Notes: a model not told the origin generated them from the sequence alone. Shown: positions 1 through 5,481, counted from the first letter of the stretch. The stretch is 5,509 bases of DNA from Chloroflexota bacterium (GCA_005881055.1 VBHW01000119.1:1-5509), one strand, 5' to 3'. Made by a program: numbers and translations.

Positions 1-1239
1 CTTCGCGATGAGGATCGTCGCGCCCTCGATGCCGCCGAGCTCGACGCTGATGCCGGCATCCGGCGAGCGAGCGAGATCGCCGATCGCGAGGGCCATCGGG
101 AAGAAGTCCTGGGTCGCGACCGAGCCGTCGGGGTTCGTGCCGATCGCCCGGTATGGCTGGACGAACAGTGCGTCGACGCCCTCCGACGTCCGCCGGAGCA
201 GCATCCGCAGCCCGAGGTCCCGCCCCGGGACGCCCATCTCGACATAGGGCGATCCGTCGACGGCATCGGTCATCGCGACCGGCCCATCCCACAGGAGCGC
301 CCCTGAGGCGTCATGGATCTTCAGGATCGGCGCGGGCCGGAAGCCGTTCTCGTGGAACGAGAATCCCGCCACGGCCAGCGGATCGTTGACGCGGATGACC
401 TTACGGGCGAGCAACTCGCCGTCCCGGTAGACCGCGAGGTCGGTCGTGAAGTCCGTGGGCTGGCCCGTATCGAGCCCGGGCGCCTGGAATCCGTAGCTCC
501 GGAGGACGAGGAGGCCGGGCGTCCCGATCGGCTGCACCGTGACCGACTCGCCCCCCGCGACGACGAGCCCCTCCTCGACCCCGAATCGGCTCGTGACGGC
601 GGCCGCCACGAGGAACAGGACGAGGCCGGTGTGCGTGAACAGCGTCGCCATCTTCGTGTACTGGTGGCGATCGCCGTAGACGTAACGGACCCCGTCGCGG
701 CCGGTCTCCTCGCGCACCCGGAAGCGGTGCCGGCGGAAGACCGCGGCGAGCGCCGCGGCGTCGATGCCGCGGAGGGCCGCCCGATCGGGCAGCCGCGGGT
801 CGTAATACGGGTCGGGCTGGGCGACGCGGACGTCGCGCGACTGTCGCCACAGGCGGGGCGTCCGGTCGAGCGTGCAGATGACGATCGAGATGAGGAGGAG
901 GACGAGCGCGCCGCTGAACCACGTCGAGCTGAAGACCTGGAATACCTGGGCGCGCTCGAGGAGATCGACGACGGCGGTGCCGAAGACCGCGTCGTAGCGA
1001 TCGTGGATCTTGCCCATCTCGGTCAGGTAGTCGGTGCTCCCCGGGCCGGCACGGAGCGCGAAGCCCGGCAGCTGGCGGACGACGAAGCCCACCGTCGCCA
1101 TGACCCCGAGCACGATGATCTGGAGCACCGCGAACTCGACCGCGGTGCACAGCCGCCAGAGCGCGCGGCCGAGACGCGCGAGCGCATTGAGCCCGGCCGA
1201 GCCGGCGGGGCGCGCGAGGTCGACCGCCGCCGTCGCGAT
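1..1239 (-). CDS. resB: Cytochrome c biogenesis protein ResB (Ccs1), C-terminus cut off by window edge
   Basis: ResB is the membrane partner of CcsA/ResC in system II cytochrome c maturation; it presents reduced apocytochrome for haem attachment outside the membrane. The minus frame is open to base 1, giving 413 codons. Counting from the proposed start, hydrophobic segments lie at about 34-54 (VEFAVLQIIVLG), 107-124 (WFSGALVLLLISIVICTL) and 197-216. The third carries the FTHTGLVLF motif with His203, as in the family. ICTLDRTPRLW follows helix 2, and a large extracytoplasmic domain follows helix 3 with the family-like VNDPL at 284-288. The next motif reads GFSFHENGF, where I would expect something like YQSSY. 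A final helix is probably beyond the edge. The start is uncertain: there is no in-frame ATG, GTG or TTG between 1336 and 1128. I chose the ATC at 1239 because AGGAG lies 7 nt upstream. Alternatives are ATG 1347 (98-nt overlap with the upstream gene), GTG 1128 or ATG 1101, both inside helix 1. Identity is firm; the start is not. Confidence 0.9.
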   Translation of the reverse strand, partial: MATAAVDLARPAGSAGLNALARLGRALWRLCTAVEFAVLQIIVLGVMATVGFVVRQLPGFALRAGPGSTDYLTEMGKIHDRYDAVFGTAVVDLLERAQVFQVFSSTWFSGALVLLLISIVICTLDRTPRLWRQSRDVRVAQPDPYYDPRLPDRAALRGIDAAALAAVFRRHRFRVREETGRDGVRYVYGDRHQYTKMATLFTHTGLVLFLVAAAVTSRFGVEEGLVVAGGESVTVQPIGTPGLLVLRSYGFQAPGLDTGQPTDFTTDLAVYRDGELLARKVIRVNDPLAVAGFSFHENGFRPAPILKIHDASGALLWDGPVAMTDAVDGSPYVEMGVPGRDLGLRMLLRRTSEGVDALFVQPYRAIGTNPDGSVATQDFFPMALAIGDLARSPDAGISVELGGIEGATILIAK

Positions 1240-1246
1240 GATCCGA

Positions 1247-1251
1247 CTCCT
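1247..1251 (-). promoter_or_regulatory. Shine-Dalgarno AGGAG for resB, overlapping the upstream stop codon
   Basis: The minus strand reads TAGGAGTCGGATCATC. The TAG (1252-1250) is the stop codon of the PLP enzyme gene, and AGGAG shares its last two bases. The ATC codons at 1242 and 1239 lie 4 and 7 nt downstream and are in the resB frame. This arrangement suggests termination-reinitiation coupling. The motif is plainly visible; its use is inferred. Confidence 0.45.
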
Positions 1252-2512
1252 AGCCGCGGACTGCCGCGGTCGTCCCCGCTGGCGCCGGGGTGGGAGGCGC
1301 GGCGACGCGTTCGCCGCCGAGCGGCGGCGTGACCGCACCAGCGGCATCGAGCGCGTGCCCGAAGTCAGCCACGAGGTCGTCCAGATCCTCGAGCCCAACC
1401 GAGCAGCGGAGCAGGCCAGGCGCGATCCCCGCCGCGGCGAGGTCCCCGTCCGACAGCTGCCGATGGGTCGTCGAGGGCGGGTGGACCACGATCGTGTGGA
1501 TGCTCCCGAGCGAGGCGGTTCGTTCGGGAATCGTCAGCGCGTCGATGAAGGCGCGGCCGGCCTCCCGGCCGCCCGTCAGCTCGAAGGCGAACATGCCGCC
1601 GCCGAGCCGCAGCTGCCGCCGGGCCGTCTCGGCCTGAGGGTGGCTGGCGAGGGACGGGTGGAAGACTCGAGCGACACCGGGCCTGCCCTCGAGCCAGCCG
1701 GCGAGCGAGGCGGCCGTGGCCGCGTGCCGCTGCATCCGGATGGCGAGTGTCGTCAGCCCGCGCAGGACGAGGAACGCGGCGAGAGGCGCCAGCGATGCGC
1801 CCGTGTCGGTCTGGATCGCCCTGACGCGAGCGATCCGCTCGCGGCTCCCGACGGTGACGCCGGCGAGGACGTCCGAATGGCCACCGATGTACTTCGTCGC
1901 GGATTCGACGACGAGGTCGGCGCCGAGCTCGATCGGGCGGCAGAGGTACGCGGAGGCGAACGTGTTGTCGACGACGAGGAGCGCGCCGTGCCGGTGGGCG
2001 AGCCCGGCCAGGACGGCCAGGTCGGACACGACGATCGTCGGGTTGGAGATCGTCTCGACGTAGAGGACACGGGTCGGCTCCGCCTCGAGGGCTGCCTCGA
2101 TCGCCTCGATGTCGGTCGGGTCGACGAAGGTGGTCCTGACTCCGAGGCCGCCGAGGACATTGACGAGGAGCGAGCGGGTCGAGCCGTAGACCGCCTGGGT
2201 GCAGACGATCCGGTCGCCGGCCCGCACGAGCGACAGGAGGCTCGCGTGGATCGCGGCCATGCCGCTCGCGAACACGAACCCGGCCTCGGCACCATGGAGC
2301 TCGGCGATCGCAGCCGCGAGGGATTCGTCGGTAGGGTTGCCGATCCGCGCGTAGGCGTACCCGGATCGCTTGTCGGTCAGGACCTCGCCGAGCTCGTCCG
2401 CGTCGGCAGAGCTGAACGTCACGGACTGGTAGATCGGTACGGAATTGGGTCGCTGGTCGACCCGCGGAGCCTGCGTGGCCGCCCGGATCGCGCGCGTCGA
2501 GAAGCCGCTCAC
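1250..2512 (-). CDS. PLP-dependent transsulfuration enzyme (cystathionine gamma-synthase / gamma-lyase family)
   Basis: This 420-residue cytoplasmic fold-type I PLP enzyme belongs to the Cys/Met metabolism family, which makes or cleaves C-S bonds in homocysteine, cystathionine or methionine metabolism. Visible hallmarks are YAR at 55-57 (phosphate contact from the partner subunit), SGM at 83-85, Tyr109 in VYGST (stacks on the cofactor), Asp182 in VDNTF (pyridine nitrogen), and SATKY with the Schiff-base Lys207. Arg369 in LLRCSVGLED binds the substrate carboxylate. The equivalent of the methionine gamma-lyase active-site Cys is Ser111, arguing against a classical gamma-lyase. The SLGGVES-type motif reads SLGSIHT, with His339 where Glu is usual, and HPPSTTHRQL resembles O-acetylhomoserine sulfhydrylases. 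Core length (about 391) fits synthases and lyases better. Residues 392-420 are an extra Ala/Pro/Gly tail. Translation starts at GTG 2512 with no clear Shine-Dalgarno, 9 nt after the cyclase stop, so coupling is likely. Family is certain; exact reaction is open. Confidence 0.93.
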   Translation of the reverse strand: MSGFSTRAIRAATQAPRVDQRPNSVPIYQSVTFSSADADELGEVLTDKRSGYAYARIGNPTDESLAAAIAELHGAEAGFVFASGMAAIHASLLSLVRAGDRIVCTQAVYGSTRSLLVNVLGGLGVRTTFVDPTDIEAIEAALEAEPTRVLYVETISNPTIVVSDLAVLAGLAHRHGALLVVDNTFASAYLCRPIELGADLVVESATKYIGGHSDVLAGVTVGSRERIARVRAIQTDTGASLAPLAAFLVLRGLTTLAIRMQRHAATAASLAGWLEGRPGVARVFHPSLASHPQAETARRQLRLGGGMFAFELTGGREAGRAFIDALTIPERTASLGSIHTIVVHPPSTTHRQLSDGDLAAAGIAPGLLRCSVGLEDLDDLVADFGHALDAAGAVTPPLGGERVAAPPTPAPAGTTAAVRG

Positions 2513-2521
2513 CGGGCGATG

Positions 2522-3949
2522 CTACACCGACTCGTGCTCGTCCTCGGGCAGGGCCATGACGCCGACGCTGGGTCGATCCCCGACGCCCGGCCGATCGCCG
2601 CCACCGCGCTTCGGCTCACCGCCCCGATCGCGCTTGCCACCCCCACGCTTGCCGGCCACCGGTCCCGCTTCGCGGGTCTCCGCGCCCGCCTCGCCGCCCG
2701 CCTCGCCGCCCGGGCCGCTGTAGCCCGCCACGCGGTTCTTTCCCTGGCGCTTCGACGCGTACATCGCCTGGTCGGCCGTGATCATGAGATCGTCGACCGT
2801 CGTGCCGTCGTGGGGGTACGCGACCACGCCGATCGACAGCGAGCTGCGGATCGACGGGTCGATGCCCTCGAGCGAGCGGTTCGAGACGCCCTGGCGGATC
2901 TTCTCGGCCAGGACGAATGCCCCGGTCGGATCGGTCTCGGGCAGGACCACGACGAACTCGTCGCCGCCGTAGCGAGCGGCCGTGTCGATCCGGCGGACAC
3001 CGGCCCGGATCGTCTCGCCGACGGCCCGCAGCGCCTGGTCGCCATGGAAGTGGCCGTATCGATCGTTGATCGCCTTGAGCCCGTCGAGGTCCATCATGAG
3101 CAGGCAGAAGCCACGTCCGGTGCGCGCCGAACGCTGGATCTCGCGCTCGATCGCCGTGAAGAAGAACGACCGGTTGTACAGGCCCGTGAGCGAGTCGACG
3201 GTTGAGAGGCGGATCGCGGCCTCGCGCGAGCGGCGCTGCTCGCGCGCGATGACGGTCGCGACGTAGGCGAGGAGGACGAGCGCCGTGACGTTGATCGCCA
3301 CGCTCGTGATCGCAGACGGCTCGAGGAGCTGGCCCGACGGGCGAACGCCGACGGCGGCGGGGTAGCCGATCGTGGAAGCCGTCGCGAGGACGACCGTGAC
3401 CCTCGGGCTCACCACGAGCGCGGCGCCCGCGACGACGAGCGGGAACAGGAAGAAGAACGGGCTCCGCTCCTGGCCGGTCAACGCCACGAGGAGCGTCGCG
3501 AGCGTGATCGCGACGGAGCCCTCGGCGATGAAGCGCGCCGTTCCCAGGAGGCGCGGCGGCAGGATGTCGTGGATCGCGAGCACGAAGAGCCCCGCGACGG
3601 CAAGCAGCGCGAGGACCGCAGGCTGCGTCGAGGACCACAGGCCGGTTACCGCGACGATCGCCGACGACGACAGGATGAACACGAAGCTGACGATCCGGAC
3701 GACGCGGTCGTAGGCCTCGGTCGGGACGCCGTCCACGGAGATCTCGTCGGGTCCCGGCACGGTTCCGTCAGCGAGCCGGTTGCCGGCGGTAGCGTCCGCC
3801 TCGGCGGCCGCGTCGGGATTCCCGTCACGGATCGAGAACGGTGAGGGCCGGCCGCGCAGCGTCGGCGCGGCGACGAGAGCCATCAGGCCCAGGTTGACCA
3901 CGACGGCCGCGACCAAGAGAACGAGGAGGGGCTCGACTGGCAGTGGCAC
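2522..3949 (-). CDS. Membrane-bound GGDEF diguanylate cyclase
   Basis: This 475-residue protein should make cyclic di-GMP from two GTP at the membrane. An N-terminal helix (about 5-27) is followed by a polar Asp/Ala-rich stretch (30-82). Roughly six more hydrophobic segments follow at about 87-105, 109-127, 138-157, 164-180, 184-201 and 213-234. I do not recognise this membrane part as a named sensor domain. The catalytic domain spans about 245-410: DSLT at 252-255, the metal-site motif MDLDGLKAIND (Asp287, Asn295), and an intact GGDEF at 328-332. An RxxD inhibitory site (Arg319, Asp322) lies exactly five residues before it. The cyclase therefore looks active and feedback-inhibited; no EAL domain follows. 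Residues about 412-466 form an unusual Gly/Glu then Gly/Lys/Arg-rich tail. The start is GTG 3949, since hydrophobic residues begin at once and no better start is seen; only a weak GGGA lies upstream. The gene heads a tight cluster with the PLP enzyme and resB. Confidence 0.95.
   Translation of the reverse strand: MPLPVEPLLVLLVAAVVVNLGLMALVAAPTLRGRPSPFSIRDGNPDAAAEADATAGNRLADGTVPGPDEISVDGVPTEAYDRVVRIVSFVFILSSSAIVAVTGLWSSTQPAVLALLAVAGLFVLAIHDILPPRLLGTARFIAEGSVAITLATLLVALTGQERSPFFFLFPLVVAGAALVVSPRVTVVLATASTIGYPAAVGVRPSGQLLEPSAITSVAINVTALVLLAYVATVIAREQRRSREAAIRLSTVDSLTGLYNRSFFFTAIEREIQRSARTGRGFCLLMMDLDGLKAINDRYGHFHGDQALRAVGETIRAGVRRIDTAARYGGDEFVVVLPETDPTGAFVLAEKIRQGVSNRSLEGIDPSIRSSLSIGVVAYPHDGTTVDDLMITADQAMYASKRQGKNRVAGYSGPGGEAGGEAGAETREAGPVAGKRGGGKRDRGGEPKRGGGDRPGVGDRPSVGVMALPEDEHESV
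2685..2713. repeat. 12-bp tandem repeat in the cyclase tail
   Basis: CCCGCCTCGCCG occurs twice in succession, followed by a partial third copy (CCCGG). It encodes the GGEAGGEAG stretch of the cyclase C-terminal tail. Repeat expansion or slippage could alter tail length in frame, because 12 bp is four codons. Confidence 0.7.
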
Positions 3950-3962
3950 CTGAGGATCCCGA

Positions 3963-3983
3963 TTCCCGGGGGAACCTTCCCCC
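3963..3983 (-). promoter_or_regulatory. Overlapping G/C inverted repeats just upstream of the cyclase gene
   Basis: Two short inverted repeats share bases here. On the transcribed strand GGGGGAA can pair with TTCCCCC (3983-3968). The same TTCCC can instead pair with GGGAA (3974-3963). They end 13 nt before the GTG start. The spacers are only two bases, so a real hairpin would need the innermost pairs open. They could be mutually exclusive leader structures, or chance in G/C-rich DNA. No U-tract follows, so this is not a standard terminator. Confidence 0.3.
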
Positions 3984-3992
3984 CGTCACCGC

Positions 3993-3998
3993 ATCTTA
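3993..3998 (-). promoter_or_regulatory. Weak -10-like box upstream of the cyclase gene
   Basis: TAAGAT on the minus strand matches TATAAT at four of six positions. Initiation about 7 nt downstream would give a leader of roughly 37 nt containing the inverted repeats at 3963-3983. No good -35 lies at 16-18 bp; GCGACA occurs about 20 bp upstream. The rest of the 119-bp gap (3950-4068) holds no gene that I can see. Confidence 0.22.
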
Positions 3999-4068
3999 GC
4001 CGAGGCTGCGGCCACCCCTGTCGCCTGGACGCACCGCAATCTCGCGCGCCAACTCACGCGGCAGGCGG

Positions 4069-4560
4069 TCAGCGAGTCCCCCACTGGTAGGTCTGTTTGA
4101 CCATGCGCAGGTAGACGAACGTCTCCGTCTCGCGCACGCCCTCGATCCGTCTGAGCCGCTCGGTGAGGAACGTGAGGAGCGCGTTGTTGTCCTCGCAGAC
4201 CGTCTCGATGAGGAGGTCGTAGGTCCCCGCTGTGATCACGACGTAGTCGACTTCTGGGAACTGGGCGACGGCGTCGGCGACCTCCATGAGGCGGTCTCGC
4301 TCGCAGCGGATCCCGATCATCGCCTGCTGGTGGAAGCCGAGCTTGAGCGGGTCGGTGACGCCGACGATCTGGAGGATCCCGCGCTGGACGAGCCGGTTCG
4401 TCCGGGCCCGCACCGCGGCCTCGCTGACGCCGAGCTCCGCGGCGATCTGCGTGAACGGCCGGCGGCCGTCCTGCTGGAGGTGCTCGATGATCCGCTTGTC
4501 GAGCGTCGAGATCTCGTCGCTCGCCCGCGACGCGGCAAGCCTGCTCCGGGACTGTGCCAT
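4069..4560 (-). CDS. Lrp/AsnC family transcriptional regulator
   Basis: This 163-residue DNA-binding regulator has the usual family length of about 150-165. An N-terminal winged helix-turn-helix (about 19-65) starts at LDKRIIEHLQQDGR and contains PFTQIAAELGVSEAAVRARTNRL as scan and recognition helices. A ligand-binding RAM domain spans about 70-157 and includes VDYVVITAGTYDLLIETV, with the conserved Gly and Asp near 112-115. Family members form dimers and higher oligomers and usually sense amino acids. The start is ATG 4560, because AGGAGGT sits immediately upstream. An ATG 84 nt earlier in the same frame would add a 28-residue extension unlike the family and would read through this Shine-Dalgarno. 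A promoter-like sequence lies 41-69 nt upstream. The target cannot be read from the sequence; autoregulation and control of the downstream genes, including the sulfur amino acid enzyme, are plausible inferences. Confidence 0.95.
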   Translation of the reverse strand: MAQSRSRLAASRASDEISTLDKRIIEHLQQDGRRPFTQIAAELGVSEAAVRARTNRLVQRGILQIVGVTDPLKLGFHQQAMIGIRCERDRLMEVADAVAQFPEVDYVVITAGTYDLLIETVCEDNNALLTFLTERLRRIEGVRETETFVYLRMVKQTYQWGTR

Positions 4561-4563
4561 GCG

Positions 4564-4570
4564 ACCTCCT
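4564..4570 (-). promoter_or_regulatory. Strong Shine-Dalgarno AGGAGGT for the Lrp/AsnC gene
   Basis: AGGAGGT on the minus strand ends three bases before ATG 4560. It is the best ribosome-binding site in the window and decides this start over the upstream in-frame ATG at 4644. Confidence 0.85.
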
Positions 4571-4600
4571 CGCGCCACGCCGTGGGAGAAGCGCGCCACG

Positions 4601-4629
4601 AGACTAGCAGAATCGTCATTCCGCGCCAA
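4601..4629 (-). promoter_or_regulatory. Candidate sigma-70-type promoter for the Lrp/AsnC gene
   Basis: On the minus strand TTGGCG (4629-4624, four of six matches to TTGACA) is followed by a 17-bp spacer and TAGTCT (4606-4601). The latter is preceded by TGC, an extended -10. Predicted initiation near 4594 leaves a leader of about 34 nt with the strong Shine-Dalgarno. ATTCTGCTA (4613-4605), similar to half of the published Lrp consensus, overlaps the -10 and could allow autorepression. The elements are visible; function is inferred. Confidence 0.42.
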
Positions 4630-4671
4630 CGAATTGCGTGGCACGGAACGACCGGTAGAACGGAGTTCGCA

Positions 4672-4686
4672 GGCCCGATCGGGGCC
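4672..4686 (-). terminator. Possible hairpin after the lipoprotein gene
   Basis: GGCCC and GGGCC form a 5-bp inverted repeat around a CGATC loop, starting 6 nt after the lipoprotein stop codon. No T-rich tract follows on the minus strand, so it does not meet the standard for an intrinsic terminator. It could stabilise the 3' end, or be chance. The rest of the 132-bp gap holds the promoter for the next gene and no coding region. Confidence 0.25.
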
Positions 4687-4692
4687 GGAGCG

Positions 4693-5319
4693 TCAGCGCT
4701 TCGAGGCAGACGGCGCGGGGCTCTTGGCGCTCGGCGATGGACTCGGCTTGGCGGGCTCGGGCGTGCTCGGCAGCGTCACCGGTGCGATGGAGCGCTGCTG
4801 GAGGGGCCCGATGTACGGATCGATCGCCGCCACGACCCGAGCAGCCTCGTTCTGGAGGTCCAGCGTCGGACCCGCCGGCAGGGCGTTCGGTATGCGAGGC
4901 CCGAGGCGGATCACGAGGTTGACCGCCCAGAACGTGTAGGGTGAGTCGCCCTTCACGAGCTTCGAGCCGGTCGTGAAGCCCGCGTCTGACACCGCCTTGG
5001 GACCGCTGTACTGCTCGATCGACAGGGCCTGGAAGCCGTCCTTGAGGAACAGGATCGTCGTGGGATCCCCGTTCGGGCCGGCCGTGACGCTCTCCTGGTT
5101 CACCGGCAGCCCCGCGCCCGAGAGGATCTGGAAGAGCCGGTTCGCGTCGACGTTGCCGCTGAGGTGGCGATCGACGGTGGAGGTGGATGTAGGCGGCGCG
5201 GTGGTCGACGGCGTCGGGCTCGAATTTCCCCCGCATGCAGCCACGAGCGCAACGAGGATCGCAGCGAGCAGGGCGGCACGGAGCCAGAGGGCGCGCACGA
5301 CCGTGGCGGGCTCCGTCAT
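4693..5319 (-). CDS. Small secreted lipoprotein of unknown function
   Basis: This 208-residue protein has an N-terminal lipoprotein signal: Arg at 9 and 14, a hydrophobic core at about 15-27, and the lipobox VAAC with Cys29 followed by GG. It should be lipid-anchored on the outer face of the cytoplasmic membrane. A Ser/Thr/Pro linker (about 32-49) leads to a single domain of roughly 50-180 that I do not recognise. That domain has amphipathic stretches such as DANRLFQILSGAGLPV, LFLKDGFQALSIEQY and YTFWAVNLVIRLG, and no cysteines after Cys29, so no disulfides. Residues 181-208 are a Pro/Ser/Lys-rich low-complexity tail, which may reach into the cell wall. The start is ATG 5319, which puts the signal peptide at the right place; no good Shine-Dalgarno lies upstream. 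Its ATG overlaps the stop of a possible upstream mini-ORF (ATGA), suggesting coupled translation. Lipoprotein nature is strong; biochemical role is unknown. Confidence 0.88.
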   Translation of the reverse strand: MTEPATVVRALWLRAALLAAILVALVAACGGNSSPTPSTTAPPTSTSTVDRHLSGNVDANRLFQILSGAGLPVNQESVTAGPNGDPTTILFLKDGFQALSIEQYSGPKAVSDAGFTTGSKLVKGDSPYTFWAVNLVIRLGPRIPNALPAGPTLDLQNEAARVVAAIDPYIGPLQQRSIAPVTLPSTPEPAKPSPSPSAKSPAPSASKR

Positions 5320-5426
5320 CGACGGGTGACCCCGGCCTCGGGCAGCGTCGTCAGGCCCGCCGCGCGCGGCGCAGCGTGCTCGGCACGTTCGCGGGTCTTC
5401 CCCGGCGTCCGCGAGTGGCTTCGCAT
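5316..5426 (-). CDS. Possible 36-residue leaderless ORF upstream of the lipoprotein
   Basis: ATG 5426 opens a 36-codon frame ending in TGA 5318-5316, which overlaps the lipoprotein ATG as ATGA. The product would start MRSHSRTPGKTRER and is basic and polar, with no hydrophobic segment. An extended -10-like TGCTAGCAT lies so that seven bases separate TAGCAT from the ATG, the spacing typical of leaderless transcripts. No Shine-Dalgarno is present. The same frame is open to the right edge, and short open frames are common in G/C-rich DNA, so it may be chance. It resembles no protein I know. Confidence 0.28.
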   Translation of the reverse strand: MRSHSRTPGKTRERAEHAAPRAAGLTTLPEAGVTRR

Positions 5427-5433
5427 CGGCGGG

Positions 5434-5442
5434 ATGCTAGCA
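5434..5442 (-). promoter_or_regulatory. Extended -10-like box TGCTAGCAT
   Basis: TGC followed by TAGCAT matches an extended -10 (TGn plus four of six bases of TATAAT). It shares TGCTAG with the candidate promoter of the Lrp/AsnC gene. No convincing -35 is present at 16-18 bp. It would start transcription close to ATG 5426, or supply a leader of roughly 108 nt to the lipoprotein gene. Confidence 0.32.
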
Positions 5443-5452
5443 CCCGAGGGTG
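5441..5452. repeat. Inverted repeat CACCCGAGGGTG
   Basis: CACCC and GGGTG flank a central GA, forming an operator-sized perfect 5-bp inverted repeat. It overlaps the first two bases of the extended -10-like box, so a bound repressor could block that promoter. In RNA it could form a four-pair stem with a tetraloop. Confidence 0.35.
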
Positions 5453-5455
5453 AGC

Positions 5456-5481
5456 GTGCAGCCGACCCGATGGTCCTGCAC
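5456..5481. repeat. Ten-pair bulged hairpin in the upstream region
   Basis: GTGCAG (5456-5461) pairs with CTGCAC (5476-5481), and GACC (5464-5467) pairs with GGTC (5472-5475). The loop is CGAT, with a CC bulge at 5462-5463. It is the longest stem I found in the intergenic DNA. It lies next to the 5441-5452 repeat and has no T-tract on either side. It may end a transcript from beyond the right edge or belong to a leader RNA. No gene on 5427-5509 is supported. Confidence 0.4.

Noticed and set aside
401..1150. A 249-codon minus-strand frame overlapping resB
   Set aside because: It is Arg/Pro/Gly-rich and in a different frame from the ResB motifs, so it is a shadow of resB.
313..3205. Very long plus-strand open frames (339 and 723 codons) opposite resB, the PLP enzyme and the cyclase
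   Set aside because: They are Arg/Asp/Glu/Ala-rich with no recognisable domain, and the minus strand in the same place encodes clear families. Strong G/C third-position bias leaves antisense frames free of stops.
4561..4644. Longer N-terminus for the Lrp/AsnC regulator from ATG 4644
   Set aside because: The extension has no family resemblance, and AGGAGGT before ATG 4560 fixes the start.
4286..4944. Plus-strand frames opposite the Lrp/AsnC and lipoprotein genes
   Set aside because: They span two well-supported minus-strand genes and the gap between them and show no domain-like pattern.
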